Shown: positions 1 through 7,113, counted from the stretch's first letter. The stretch is DNA of 10,591 bases from Candidatus Woesearchaeota archaeon CG11_big_fil_rev_8_21_14_0_20_43_8 (GCA_002762705.1 PCVE01000028.1:1-10591); one strand, 5' to 3'. Notes: a model not told the origin generated them from the sequence alone. Translations and numbers: made by a program.

Positions 1-642
1 AGGGCACCTCTCCAGGTCGCAGATTTTGATTATGGGCTTTCCCTTGACAAGCATCTAAAAAAACTTTATCTTGAAGGCAAAGGTGGTGGCCAGAAAATGG
101 AGACCTATGAACTCGCCGCACAGTACTTTAATAAAAAATGTGATCTGCCGAACGCAAGCATGCCTTTCTTCTTCTTTATCGGAGATGAAGCGCCTTATCC
201 ATATCTGCCAGCGAACATTGCGAAAAGCACCATTGGTACAAGACAAAAAAATAATCTTGAAAGCAGGGTGATTTTTGGGGATCTGTATGACAAGTTCCAG
301 GGGAATGTCTTCTTTTTGCAGAATCCATACTGTGGCGATAGGCATGCTGAAACCGCAGAAATTCGGGAAGAATGGATAAGCTACATCGGAAATGATAATG
401 CTGAAAAAATAATTCCCATCATTGAAGAGAAATCTGTTGTCGATGTCATCCTTGGAACCATCGCCATGGTCTCAAGAGCGCGTGACATGAAGCAGTATAA
501 AGCTGACATGAAGAAAAGAGGCCAGACAAAGACAAGGGTGGGAAATGTCGGGAAGTCTCTTGAAGGACTCGATAAATTGTACACAAAAGGAGGAGACGAT
601 GGAAGTGTCAAGACTAAAAAGAGCGGTGCCAAGAAGATCTGA
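1..642 (+). CDS. VWA-domain-like protein, 3' part only
   Basis: Frame 1 is open from the window edge to the TGA at 640-642, so only the last 213 residues are present and the start lies upstream. A glycine-rich turn followed by an amphipathic helix (GGGQKMETYELAA, residues 28-40) leads into a hydrophobic strand ending in an acidic pair (FFFFIGDEAPY, residues 56-66). A further strand (NVFFLQNPY) and a helix rich in V, D and G (SVVDVILGTIAMVS) follow. This order resembles the second half of a von Willebrand factor A-like fold. The MIDAS DxSxS motif would be upstream and cannot be checked. The last 50 residues are Lys/Arg/Gly-rich and probably disordered. The 3' end overlaps the next gene by 44 nt, so the two are likely co-transcribed and translationally coupled. 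VWA proteins often pair with AAA+ (MoxR-type) ATPases; whether one lies upstream is unknown. The family call is by pattern only. Confidence 0.6.
   Translation, partial: RAPLQVADFDYGLSLDKHLKKLYLEGKGGGQKMETYELAAQYFNKKCDLPNASMPFFFFIGDEAPYPYLPANIAKSTIGTRQKNNLESRVIFGDLYDKFQGNVFFLQNPYCGDRHAETAEIREEWISYIGNDNAEKIIPIIEEKSVVDVILGTIAMVSRARDMKQYKADMKKRGQTKTRVGNVGKSLEGLDKLYTKGGDDGSVKTKKSGAKKI
589..595 (+). promoter_or_regulatory. Strong Shine-Dalgarno that fixes the start of the pyruvate-kinase-like gene
   Basis: GGAGGAG lies 3 nt before the ATG at 599 (5 nt from the GGAGG core) and inside the end of the upstream VWA-like gene. An in-frame ATG at 545 has no such site, so 599 is the better start. It is the strongest ribosome binding site in the window. 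Confidence 0.75.
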
Positions 643-1549
643 TCTGATTACGACGCTGCCTTCCCCAGACAAAAGGGAGCTTATTGAGCACGTCTTGTCT
701 AGTCCAGCCATGGTGGGGGCCAGATATAATGTTGGAATCCGGTCTTCATATTCCCCTATGGCCGCTTTATCTTATATCAAGCGGCTTGCTGACAAAAACG
801 GCAAAAAACTATGGCTGGACCTGAAAGGAAGGCAGCTCCGTATCACTAAATGGGCGGATCCAACATACGGCGATATCGAATTGAACCATCCGTTCGAGGT
901 CGATCTTCCGGCAAAGATCGTCTTTAGAGGGAACCACTGGTCGAATGTTGTGGGCTATGATGGCAACAAGATCTTTATAGACCCAGATCCAAAGTACGCA
1001 CTCGGCGCCGGCCAGGCAGTGAACATCATCGGCACGAACTTAAGGATCACTGGTGATTACTTTACAGAAAGAGACCGCGAGCATATCAAGGCGGCGAAGA
1101 TACTTGGCATACATAATTACATGCTTTCATTCGTCGAGGGACCAGATGATATCGAAGATCTTCTCGCGCTTGACAATGATGCCATGATGTATCTCAAGAT
1201 AGAGAGCCAGAAAGGAATGCGTTTTGTTGAGAGCGGATACACAAAGCAGGATGGCATTGGTCTGATAGCAGCAAGAGATGACCTTATGATCAACATCGGT
1301 GACAATAAGGCAATGATACTCGGTGCACTTGAGACGATACTTAAAAAAGATCCTGATGCTGTCGCGGCATCACATATATTCAATTCACTCCCAGCGATCG
1401 GATATCCATCGATGGCTGATTTCTCTGACCTGAAGATGCTTCATGATATGGGTTATCATCATTTCATGTTGAGTGATGAGGTATCTATGAGATATTTTGA
1501 TGACGCAGTGAAGGCATGGACTGATTTTACGGAATACTATCATGGCTAA
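599..1549 (+). CDS. Short pyruvate-kinase-fold protein without C-terminal domain
   Basis: A 316-residue protein whose motifs follow the pyruvate kinase TIM barrel in order. These are an opening segment (RSDLITTLP, 13-21), ARYNVG (41-46, in place of the usual RLNFSHG), LDLKGRQLRI (73-82, for MDTKGPEIR), LSFVEGPDDI (176-185), KIESQKG (200-206, with the catalytic Lys200 and metal-ligand Glu202), AARDDL (224-229, for ARGDL, Asp228 retained), ASHIFNSL (257-264, for ATQMLESM) and PSMADFSDL (270-278), then MLSDEVS. True pyruvate kinases are about 470 residues with a C-terminal allosteric domain. That domain is absent here and the B domain is cut to a short insert. The changes in the ADP/K+ region (Ser to Gly46; Thr to Leu after Asp74) mean activity on PEP and ADP is not assured, and a related phosphoenol or 2-oxoacid reaction is equally possible. 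The gene overlaps both neighbours, so it belongs to one operon with them. Confidence 0.75.
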   Translation: MEVSRLKRAVPRRSDLITTLPSPDKRELIEHVLSSPAMVGARYNVGIRSSYSPMAALSYIKRLADKNGKKLWLDLKGRQLRITKWADPTYGDIELNHPFEVDLPAKIVFRGNHWSNVVGYDGNKIFIDPDPKYALGAGQAVNIIGTNLRITGDYFTERDREHIKAAKILGIHNYMLSFVEGPDDIEDLLALDNDAMMYLKIESQKGMRFVESGYTKQDGIGLIAARDDLMINIGDNKAMILGALETILKKDPDAVAASHIFNSLPAIGYPSMADFSDLKMLHDMGYHHFMLSDEVSMRYFDDAVKAWTDFTEYYHG

Positions 1550-2843
1550 AACCTACGCAGTAGCTGGACTTGGATACGGTGATGAAGGAAAGGGGTCTAC
1601 TGTGGACTATCTTGTAGAAAAACTTGGTGCAAAGACTGTTGTCAGGTACAATGGCGGGCCGCAGGCCGCACATCATGTTGTGAGAGATGGAAAAGTGCAT
1701 TGTTTTAGTCATTTTGGATCAGGAAGTTTCAAACCAGGTGTTGAGACTTATATCTCTGAACATATGCTTGTGAATCCTTTGAATCTGGAAACAGAAGCAG
1801 AGATATTGCAGAAAAAAGGTGTTGAAGACATATGCACGCGGACTTATGTTGAAAAGCAGTGCACGGTGATAACCCCAATGCAACAGATCGTCGGCCAGAT
1901 GAGAGAGATTATGAATCAGTATGGCAGTTGTGGTCTTGGTATCGGCGAGACAGTACGTGATAAGGCAGCAGGACTTGAGATCAAAATACAAGACATCTCC
2001 GAGTCAAAAAGTTGGCATAGTAAATTGAATTACATGTGGAAAGTCAAGCTTGATCAAGCAGAGCAGATTCTTGCTGAATGTCCTGATGATAAAAAAATAT
2101 CCGAATTATATGACAAAATCGCTGATCCTGCGCTTATCGAAAGGCTTGAACAGTCTTATGCTATGCTTTTGCATAAGATCAATATTGTCGATAAAAAAGA
2201 ACTTTTTGGTCCTGTTGTCTTCGAGGGCGCCCAAGGCGTATTATTGGATTATGATCATGGATTCTGGCCGCACGTGACAAAGACAGACACCACTTTCGAT
2301 AATGTCTACAAGATTGTAAATGGGAGCGATGAAGTTGTTCGTATCGGTGTGATGCGTGCTTATTTCACACGTCATGGCAACGGACCATTTGTGACAGAAG
2401 ATGAACGTCTTGGTATGGCTGAATGGCATAATAATCTAAATGACTGGCAGGGAAAGTTCAGGATTGGTCATCTTGATTTTGTCGCTCTAAAATATTCGCT
2501 TGATGTGTGCGGCGGGGGCGATATGATCTCCTTGACAAACATGGATCGGATAGACGGCACCCAGAAAGTCTGCGTCGCATATCAATACGCTGGGAACTCT
2601 GATATCGATGATTTTTTTGAGTATGATATCAAGAGTGGAAAAAAGATCATAAGCACCATAAAAAAACATGAGGGACCAGATCACGAAAGGCAGGAAAAAC
2701 TCACCCATCTGCTGGATGAAAGCATACCCATATACGCAGAATGTCACAAAGATGATCTCATAGACTTCATAGAAGAGACGCTTGATACAAAGGTTGGCAT
2801 CGTCTCTTTTGGACCAGAATATACTGACAAAAGTCTTATTTGA
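1542..2843 (+). CDS. Divergent adenylosuccinate-synthetase (PurA)-like ligase
   Basis: A 433-residue PurA-family protein. The family uses GTP to activate the 6-oxo group of IMP as a phosphoryl intermediate, which aspartate then attacks. Retained elements are the P-loop-like GDEGKG (13-18, with Asp14 and Lys17), a His (44) in the loop matching NAGHT, FEGAQG (227-232), TRHGNGPFVTE (276-286), TNMD (332-335, with the guanine-reading Asp) and SFGPE (422-426). Changed elements are QAAHH for NAGHT, SCGLGIG (129-135) for the IMP-phosphate loop TTGRGIG, and above all NDWQGKFRIGHLD (300-312) where normal enzymes have the TTGRxRR aspartate loop. The GTP site therefore looks intact while the nucleotide and amino-acid sites differ. 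The catalytic Asp is present, unlike in the phage PurZ enzymes. The ATG overlaps the stop of the previous gene (ATGGCTAA, 8 nt), so translation is probably coupled. It could be housekeeping PurA of a divergent lineage, but a different substrate is more likely. Confidence 0.85.
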   Translation: MAKTYAVAGLGYGDEGKGSTVDYLVEKLGAKTVVRYNGGPQAAHHVVRDGKVHCFSHFGSGSFKPGVETYISEHMLVNPLNLETEAEILQKKGVEDICTRTYVEKQCTVITPMQQIVGQMREIMNQYGSCGLGIGETVRDKAAGLEIKIQDISESKSWHSKLNYMWKVKLDQAEQILAECPDDKKISELYDKIADPALIERLEQSYAMLLHKINIVDKKELFGPVVFEGAQGVLLDYDHGFWPHVTKTDTTFDNVYKIVNGSDEVVRIGVMRAYFTRHGNGPFVTEDERLGMAEWHNNLNDWQGKFRIGHLDFVALKYSLDVCGGGDMISLTNMDRIDGTQKVCVAYQYAGNSDIDDFFEYDIKSGKKIISTIKKHEGPDHERQEKLTHLLDESIPIYAECHKDDLIDFIEETLDTKVGIVSFGPEYTDKSLI

Positions 2844-3345
2844 TCAGCTGCACAAGCTCATTTATGGTGACCCATTGGCAATGGATCTTGTGTGTCAATT
2901 CGATCGGTAGTTTAGGTACGAATTCTTTGATAAGATAGACTTTGTTGACTTTATACCAGCGTGAATATGCGATCTCTATCATCGAACCAAGACCAAGGCC
3001 TATGCATATCAAGACATCACATTGTTTCACAAGTTCTTCAGGAGTGTTTCGCCATGTGCCTGTGTTATGTGTCTCTGTAGCGACGCTCAGATCTAGCCAA
3101 TGATGTCCGAATTCCTTATCATCGAGCGGCGCAAGACCGACTACGTTATGTCCATCGTTCTTCCTGTAGTTCTGGGCAAATAGATATGCTGTGCTATCGA
3201 CGTCAGGCACGATATAGAATGTGTGTGGTGAGACCGCGAAATGCGATGCCAGAAACTCAAGTGATTTTATGAAATAATCCATAGGGATACCTTTAAGCCT
3301 GCAGAAATTCTCGATCTTTGTCGGGCCAAGTATTCCTATTCTCAT
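2836..3345 (-). CDS. Small SLOG/LOG-like Rossmann protein
   Basis: A 169-residue protein beginning with a Rossmann strand and turn (MRIGILGPTK). It continues with a middle strand VVGLAPLDD, then an acidic helix leading to CDVLICIGLGLGSMIEIAYSRW (109-130). That last block resembles the DAFIxLPGGxGTLEE segment of LOG/lysine-decarboxylase-like and SLOG proteins, with Glu in IEI at the place of the catalytic Glu but only partial retention of the glycines. Known members bind or cleave nucleotides, such as cytokinin nucleotide phosphoribohydrolase and nucleotide sensors. The stop overlaps the end of the PurA-like gene by 8 nt, tail to tail, so it is not in that operon although both point to nucleotide chemistry. 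A TATA-like box upstream gives a nearly leaderless transcript. The fold is moderately supported and the substrate is unknown. Confidence 0.55.
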   Translation of the reverse strand: MRIGILGPTKIENFCRLKGIPMDYFIKSLEFLASHFAVSPHTFYIVPDVDSTAYLFAQNYRKNDGHNVVGLAPLDDKEFGHHWLDLSVATETHNTGTWRNTPEELVKQCDVLICIGLGLGSMIEIAYSRWYKVNKVYLIKEFVPKLPIELTHKIHCQWVTINELVQLIK

Positions 3346-3370
3346 AATGGAGTATCCAAGGCACTGTATC

Positions 3371-4504
3371 TTATTTAAATTTTATCAATATTTCTTTTAG
3401 ATCGTGGATGATCGCATTACCTTCTGTGAACCCGCACATGGCGAAATTCTTCTTGCCGCCGCCTTTTCCACCGATCTTCGGCATGAGAATATCCAATATC
3501 GCTGACGCATCAAGTCCGGAATCTTCCGAGACCGCAAGAATCAATTGTTTTTCAGTGAGATTCACCAAGGCCGCTATTGACTTTTCATTCTCTTTCACTG
3601 CAAGTGCCGCTCTGTCTATCAACTGCTTCTTGTCGACAAACTCAAAAGTCCCATACAGAAGCAGGATATCTCCGACTTTCTCTTCAGAAAGCACCCTGAT
3701 TGAGTCTTTGCTGAGCTCTCTGAGTCTTTTCTTCATCTCATCAAGATCATCTTTCATCTTACTGATCTGCGACACGAACCGTCCTGGTTCAGAATTGAGG
3801 AATGACATTGTCTCCCGCGCAAGTCTCGCGTGATTGAACATCTCTTTGTCATCGACGACAAAGCGGACCTCATACCTATTCTTGCCAAGCGAATTGAAGC
3901 GCGAGATATATACAATCCCGACTTCAGAAGTATTATCACAATGTGTCCCTGAGCATGCGCTTTTATCGAATCCATCAATGTCAATCACACGGACAGAATC
4001 GTCTTTGATGCGGTCTGCCTTTATCCGAAGATCAGACAGTGCCTTCGCATCATCTTTAGAGATCTTTTGTTCTGTGACAGCGATGCCTGCTTTGATCGTA
4101 TCATTCGCAAGACTCTCTGCAGTGAAGATCTTTTCCCATGACAAGTCATCTGCGACGACGAACAGCGATGATTCTTTCTCATCCAGATTGATCTTATCAA
4201 GCTCGATATCTGGGCATTGTCTTTTCAGCGATTGGAACAGGATGTGTTCACCGGTGTGCATGCGTGTGAGTTTCTTGCGCCTGTCTTCATCAAGCGCGAC
4301 TTCCACCTCATCCCCTGCTTCCAAAGAAGCACCATCGACGACATGATACACTTTTCCATCTTTTTTCACGACTTCTTTGATATCAAAATAGCCTTTCTTT
4401 GTCTTAAGGATTCCATTATCTGCTGGCTGTCCACCGCCTGCTGTCCGGAGCGGACTTTCGTCAAGCTCGAGCATGTTTCCAAAGACAGACAACACTTTCG
4501 TCAT
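3371..4504 (-). CDS. Alanyl-tRNA editing protein, AlaX-L type with DHHA1 domain
   Basis: A 377-residue stand-alone trans-editing protein that would hydrolyse mischarged Ser- or Gly-tRNA(Ala). The AlaRS-like part carries the GGGQPADNG loop (23-31). The zinc site reads His83-TGE-His87 and Cys184-SGT-His188, the HxxxH and CxxxH pairs of the family. A charged coiled-coil stretch follows at about 240-265, then a C-terminal DHHA1 domain with GGKGGGKK (345-352) before NFAMCGF. This domain order defines the long AlaX class. The N terminus starts close to the GGGQ loop, so it is slightly short for the family. A GTG at 4513 lies directly after the asnS stop and is in frame; I prefer the ATG at 4504 because the family often starts with M-T-x. 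It is the second gene of an operon with asnS, so both products serve translational accuracy. Confidence 0.88.
   Translation of the reverse strand: MTKVLSVFGNMLELDESPLRTAGGGQPADNGILKTKKGYFDIKEVVKKDGKVYHVVDGASLEAGDEVEVALDEDRRKKLTRMHTGEHILFQSLKRQCPDIELDKINLDEKESSLFVVADDLSWEKIFTAESLANDTIKAGIAVTEQKISKDDAKALSDLRIKADRIKDDSVRVIDIDGFDKSACSGTHCDNTSEVGIVYISRFNSLGKNRYEVRFVVDDKEMFNHARLARETMSFLNSEPGRFVSQISKMKDDLDEMKKRLRELSKDSIRVLSEEKVGDILLLYGTFEFVDKKQLIDRAALAVKENEKSIAALVNLTEKQLILAVSEDSGLDASAILDILMPKIGGKGGGKKNFAMCGFTEGNAIIHDLKEILIKFK
3373..3380 (-). promoter_or_regulatory. TATA box of the SLOG-like gene
   Basis: TTTAAATA on the minus strand, centred about 31 nt before the ATG at 3345. That places the transcript start about 5 nt upstream of it. 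The box overlaps the stop codon of the alaX-like gene, so the SLOG-like gene can be transcribed separately from that pair. Confidence 0.5.
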
Positions 4505-4513
4505 CTGAATCAC

Positions 4514-5806
4514 TTATGGCCTGAACCGGATCATAGTCCTTGGGAATGGTATCGCATCTTTGATGTTGTCGATGCCGCACATCCATGCGACGACCCGTTC
4601 GACACCAAGACCGAATCCCGAATGCGGTACGCTGCCATATCTCCTAAGATCCAGATACCATTCGTATCTTTCAAGCTTCTCTCCTTCTTTCTCGAGCGCT
4701 TTTTTCAATGAATCAAGATCCGTGTCTCTGACCGAGCCGCCTATGATCTCTCCATATCCATCTGGCGCAAGCATGTCCATACAAAGCGCCTCTTTTGGAT
4801 TGTTCGGATCAGATGGCTTGTAGAATGCCATGGTCTCTTTTGGATAATGGGTCACAATCACAGGAGTCTCATATAGTTCCATGAGCTTGTCTTCTTCTAC
4901 AGTCCTAAGATCTTTTCCCCATGGCACGTCCAGATCTTTCTTCTCTTTTAAGAGTTTCAGCGCTTCAGAATATGTCAACCGTGGGAATGGCGCCTTGATT
5001 TTTTTGAGTTTCTCGACATCTCGCTCAAGTATCTTCAGTTCTTCTGCGTTCTTTTCGATGACTTCTTTTGCGATGAAAGCCACAAGCTCTTCGGCTGCCT
5101 TCCCGATATCATCAAGTCCTGCCCATGCGATCTCCATCTCTGCCATCCAGAATTCAGACAGATGTCTTGATGTCTTTGATTTCTCCGCCCGAAAACACGG
5201 GCTGATGCAATAGAGTTTCTCAAGCGCGAACACCGCAGCCTCCGCATATAATTGCCAGCTCTGGGTGAGATACATCTTCTGGTCGTAGTACTTGACCTCA
5301 AATAATGTCGATCCGCCTTCACACGCATTAGGTGTCAGTATCGGTGGGGCGAATTCATGGAACGCGCGTTCTCTGAAGAATTTGTGGATCGCGCCAAACA
5401 CGGTGCTTCTCACTTTCATTATTGCAGTTAGCCTTCGTGACCTTATCCATAAATGCCTCTGATCGAGCAGGAACTCAGTCGATTGGTCTTTTGTGATTGG
5501 GTATGTGTCTGACACGCCCACTTTTTCCATATCTGTGACAGCCAGTTCGAATCCTGTCGGCGCCCGTGCGTCCTCCTTGATCTCGCCTGTTATCTTAAGA
5601 GACGTCTCGATCGGCGAATCTATCGCTGCATCCCAGACTTTCTCAGGGACAGCATCTTTCTTGATGACGCATTGTATTATGTTTGTAGAATCTCTAAGCA
5701 CGACAAACGCGACTTTTGCGGATTTACGTTCTCGATAGACCCAGCCATGGAGCTTGACTTCTCCTGAGCCTTTGTTCATCGCTTCTTGTATTGACATATA
5801 TGACAT
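4514..5806 (-). CDS. asnS: Asparaginyl-tRNA synthetase
   Basis: A 430-residue class IIb synthetase that charges tRNA(Asn) with asparagine. The N-terminal OB-fold anticodon-binding domain (about 15-105) contains VKLHGWVYRERK and FVVLRDS. The catalytic domain has motif 1 near FHEFAPPIL (149-157) and the EGGSTLF loop. YLTQSWQLYAEA (179-190) matches AsnRS, where AspRS normally has SPQLYK. Motif 2 includes FRAEKSKTSRHLSEFWMAEME (205-225). It ends with IIGGSVRD and motif 3, GFGLGVERVV (397-406). Length and motifs are typical and nothing is missing. The ATG at 5806 is supported by a GGTGG-type ribosome site. A second in-frame ATG lies three codons on. An intact AsnRS suggests the cell does not depend on transamidation for Asn-tRNA(Asn). 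It is co-transcribed with the alaX-like gene, whose start lies 0-9 nt past the stop. Confidence 0.95.
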   Translation of the reverse strand: MSYMSIQEAMNKGSGEVKLHGWVYRERKSAKVAFVVLRDSTNIIQCVIKKDAVPEKVWDAAIDSPIETSLKITGEIKEDARAPTGFELAVTDMEKVGVSDTYPITKDQSTEFLLDQRHLWIRSRRLTAIMKVRSTVFGAIHKFFRERAFHEFAPPILTPNACEGGSTLFEVKYYDQKMYLTQSWQLYAEAAVFALEKLYCISPCFRAEKSKTSRHLSEFWMAEMEIAWAGLDDIGKAAEELVAFIAKEVIEKNAEELKILERDVEKLKKIKAPFPRLTYSEALKLLKEKKDLDVPWGKDLRTVEEDKLMELYETPVIVTHYPKETMAFYKPSDPNNPKEALCMDMLAPDGYGEIIGGSVRDTDLDSLKKALEKEGEKLERYEWYLDLRRYGSVPHSGFGLGVERVVAWMCGIDNIKDAIPFPRTMIRFRP

Positions 5807-5810
5807 TTTA

Positions 5811-5817
5811 CCACCTT
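5811..5817 (-). promoter_or_regulatory. Ribosome binding site of asnS
   Basis: AAGGTGG on the minus strand ends 4 nt before the ATG at 5806 and supports this start over the ATG three codons downstream. Confidence 0.55.
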
Positions 5818-5835
5818 TATATCTATTTATAACAC

Positions 5836-5843
5836 TTTTATAA
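5836..5843 (-). promoter_or_regulatory. TATA box of asnS
   Basis: TTATAAAA on the minus strand, centred about 33 nt upstream of the asnS ATG. The transcript would have a leader of only several nucleotides. A second candidate, TTATAAATA at 5824-5832, lies too close to the start to be used. Confidence 0.5.
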
Positions 5844-5886
5844 CGCTTTGAATGCCAGGATATTTAAAAAGATTATGCCACAAAGG

Positions 5887-5894
5887 TTATATAT
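5887..5894 (+). promoter_or_regulatory. TATA box of the DUF1761-like gene
   Basis: TTATATAT preceded by AAAGG, which resembles a BRE. The expected start at about 5917 precedes the GTG at 5929 by about 12 nt and keeps most of an AGAGGTGAT ribosome site (5916-5924). This supports 5929 as the true start over longer in-frame readings. Confidence 0.55.
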
Positions 5895-5928
5895 CATTGA
5901 ATCTAAGATTCTGTCAGAGGTGATTTTT

Positions 5929-6348
5929 GTGAGTCTTGCAGGAATTAATTTTATCGCAGTTCTATTCGCAGCAGCATTGTCAGTAGCACTAGGTGCGCTA
6001 TGGTATTCTCCGGCTTTCTTTGGAAAAGCGTGGATGAGACTTACCGGAATAAATCACAAAGACCTTGAGAAAGCTAAGAAAAAAGGCATGGGAAAGAACT
6101 ATATCGCTGGTTTTTTGGCAGCGATCGTCACAAGCCTTGTCCTTTCGATATTTATTGTATATGTGGGTGTATGGAACTTAAGCGGCGGTGCCATGATCGC
6201 GATATTGGTCTGGATGGGTTTTGTTGCTACAAATTCCCTTGGAATGATTCTTTGGGAGAATAAATCTGTTAAGCTTTATCTAATCAACAATGGATTCCAA
6301 TTGGTATCTCTTGTATTGATGGGCGCATTGCTCGCAGTATGGGCCTGA
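5929..6348 (+). CDS. DUF1761-family small membrane protein
   Basis: A 139-residue protein with about four hydrophobic segments (roughly 5-26, 58-80, 86-106 and 118-138). The first ends in ALGALWYSPAFFGKAWMRLTG (21-40), the diagnostic G-x-L-W-Y-x-P-x-x-F-G-x-x-W motif of DUF1761 membrane proteins. A short, Lys-rich loop (43-57) lies between the first two segments and is probably cytoplasmic. The function of the family is not established. The start is a GTG placed 4 nt after AGAGGTGAT. Upstream in-frame codons lie before or within the TATA box, so a longer form is unlikely. The gene is alone on its strand, converges with tpiA and ends in a T-run that probably stops transcription. Confidence 0.82.
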   Translation: MSLAGINFIAVLFAAALSVALGALWYSPAFFGKAWMRLTGINHKDLEKAKKKGMGKNYIAGFLAAIVTSLVLSIFIVYVGVWNLSGGAMIAILVWMGFVATNSLGMILWENKSVKLYLINNGFQLVSLVLMGALLAVWA

Positions 6349-6350
6349 TA

Positions 6351-6357
6351 TTTTTTT
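6351..6357 (+). terminator. Poly-T terminator after the DUF1761-like gene
   Basis: Seven T residues begin 3 nt after the TGA at 6346-6348. Such runs are the usual intrinsic termination signal for archaeal RNA polymerase. The run overlaps the stop codon of the convergent tpiA. Confidence 0.5.
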
Positions 6358-7072
6358 ATCCTTTCAATCCTTCAAGCAATCCTCTTAGGGAGCCTTCTGG
6401 ATCAGCAGAGCAGACCACGCCTGATGCCAGCAAAACTCCTCTTGCACCAAGTTTCAGAGCGATACGCAGATCCTCTGCGTTCTTGATGCCAGCGCCGACC
6501 AGCACACCGACATTCTTGTTGACAAGGTTCACTTTATCGACTGTGTCAGTGATAAGTTCAGGTTTCGCTTTTGAGACGCTTACATCACCGCCGATAAGCT
6601 CTGGCGGTTCGACTGCGACAAAATCCGGACTGAAAGCAGCGATCGCTTCTGCTATATGCGCAGTGTTCGCGCACACGACAATCTTGAGTCCGACTTCTCT
6701 TGCCCTTGATATGCATGATTCTATGTGGTCAATCCTTTCTCTATGTTCAGAATGATTCAGTAGCGTACCAACAGCGCCTGCTTCTTTGATTGTCTCTGGT
6801 AGTTCATGGCCAGTGTTCGATCCAAATTTTATCGGTTCGATTGTCTGAGAATATATCTCAATCCCTAGGCTGTCAAAAGCAGTGCATCCGCCTTCCTTGG
6901 ATTCGCAGGCGCAGATCTGTGAATGTCTGCATATGTCTGCCATCTGTGAACATACGACCATCTCGACATCATAGTCTTTTGCCACTTTTGCTATTGTCTT
7001 CACAAGCGCAAGGCCTTCTTTACCAGTGCCTTGTTTATAGGTTTTTAGGTTTATCATAACTATCGGTTTCAT
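6356..7072 (-). CDS. tpiA: Triosephosphate isomerase, archaeal short form with Cys-rich insert
   Basis: A 238-residue TIM-barrel enzyme that interconverts dihydroxyacetone phosphate and glyceraldehyde 3-phosphate. The substrate-binding Asn and Lys are in INLKTY (7-12). The catalytic His107 is in NHSEHR and the catalytic Glu155 in AVEPPELIGGD (153-163). The phosphate-binding end is GAGI followed by GVLLASGVV. These are typical of archaeal TPI, which usually has about 220-228 residues. The extra length lies after Asp46: compared with the Methanocaldococcus protein as I recall it, about 13 residues are inserted, and the region carries Cys48, Cys54, Cys56 and Cys63 plus His50. The usual AQHID segment reads SQTIEP. 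The gene is transcribed from its own TATA box as a nearly leaderless message, downstream of the tRNA on the same strand. It converges with the DUF1761-like gene. Confidence 0.95.
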   Translation of the reverse strand: MKPIVMINLKTYKQGTGKEGLALVKTIAKVAKDYDVEMVVCSQMADICRHSQICACESKEGGCTAFDSLGIEIYSQTIEPIKFGSNTGHELPETIKEAGAVGTLLNHSEHRERIDHIESCISRAREVGLKIVVCANTAHIAEAIAAFSPDFVAVEPPELIGGDVSVSKAKPELITDTVDKVNLVNKNVGVLVGAGIKNAEDLRIALKLGARGVLLASGVVCSADPEGSLRGLLEGLKG

Positions 7073-7097
7073 GGTATCATTAAAATACAGAAATCCT

Positions 7098-7105
7098 TAT
7101 TTAAA
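7098..7105 (-). promoter_or_regulatory. TATA box of tpiA
   Basis: TTTAAATA on the minus strand, centred about 29 nt upstream of the tpiA ATG at 7072. This predicts a leaderless or near-leaderless transcript. It sits just after the T-rich stretch that follows the tRNA. Confidence 0.6.
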
Positions 7106-7113
7106 TGTTGTGT

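Noticed and set aside
1542..2843. The PurA-like protein could be a PurZ (2-aminoadenylosuccinate synthetase) of a Z-genome element.
   Set aside because: PurZ enzymes replace the catalytic Asp of GDEGKG, which is kept here, and no other phage or Z-genome gene is in the window.
3408..5213. Several plus-strand open frames of 87-170 codons opposite the alaX-like and asnS genes.
   Set aside because: They are very Ser-rich shadows of strongly recognised minus-strand genes and share no motifs with known proteins.
6339..6755. A 138-codon plus-strand open frame opposite tpiA.
   Set aside because: It is a Ser/Thr/Pro-rich shadow of a gene with an intact catalytic set on the other strand.
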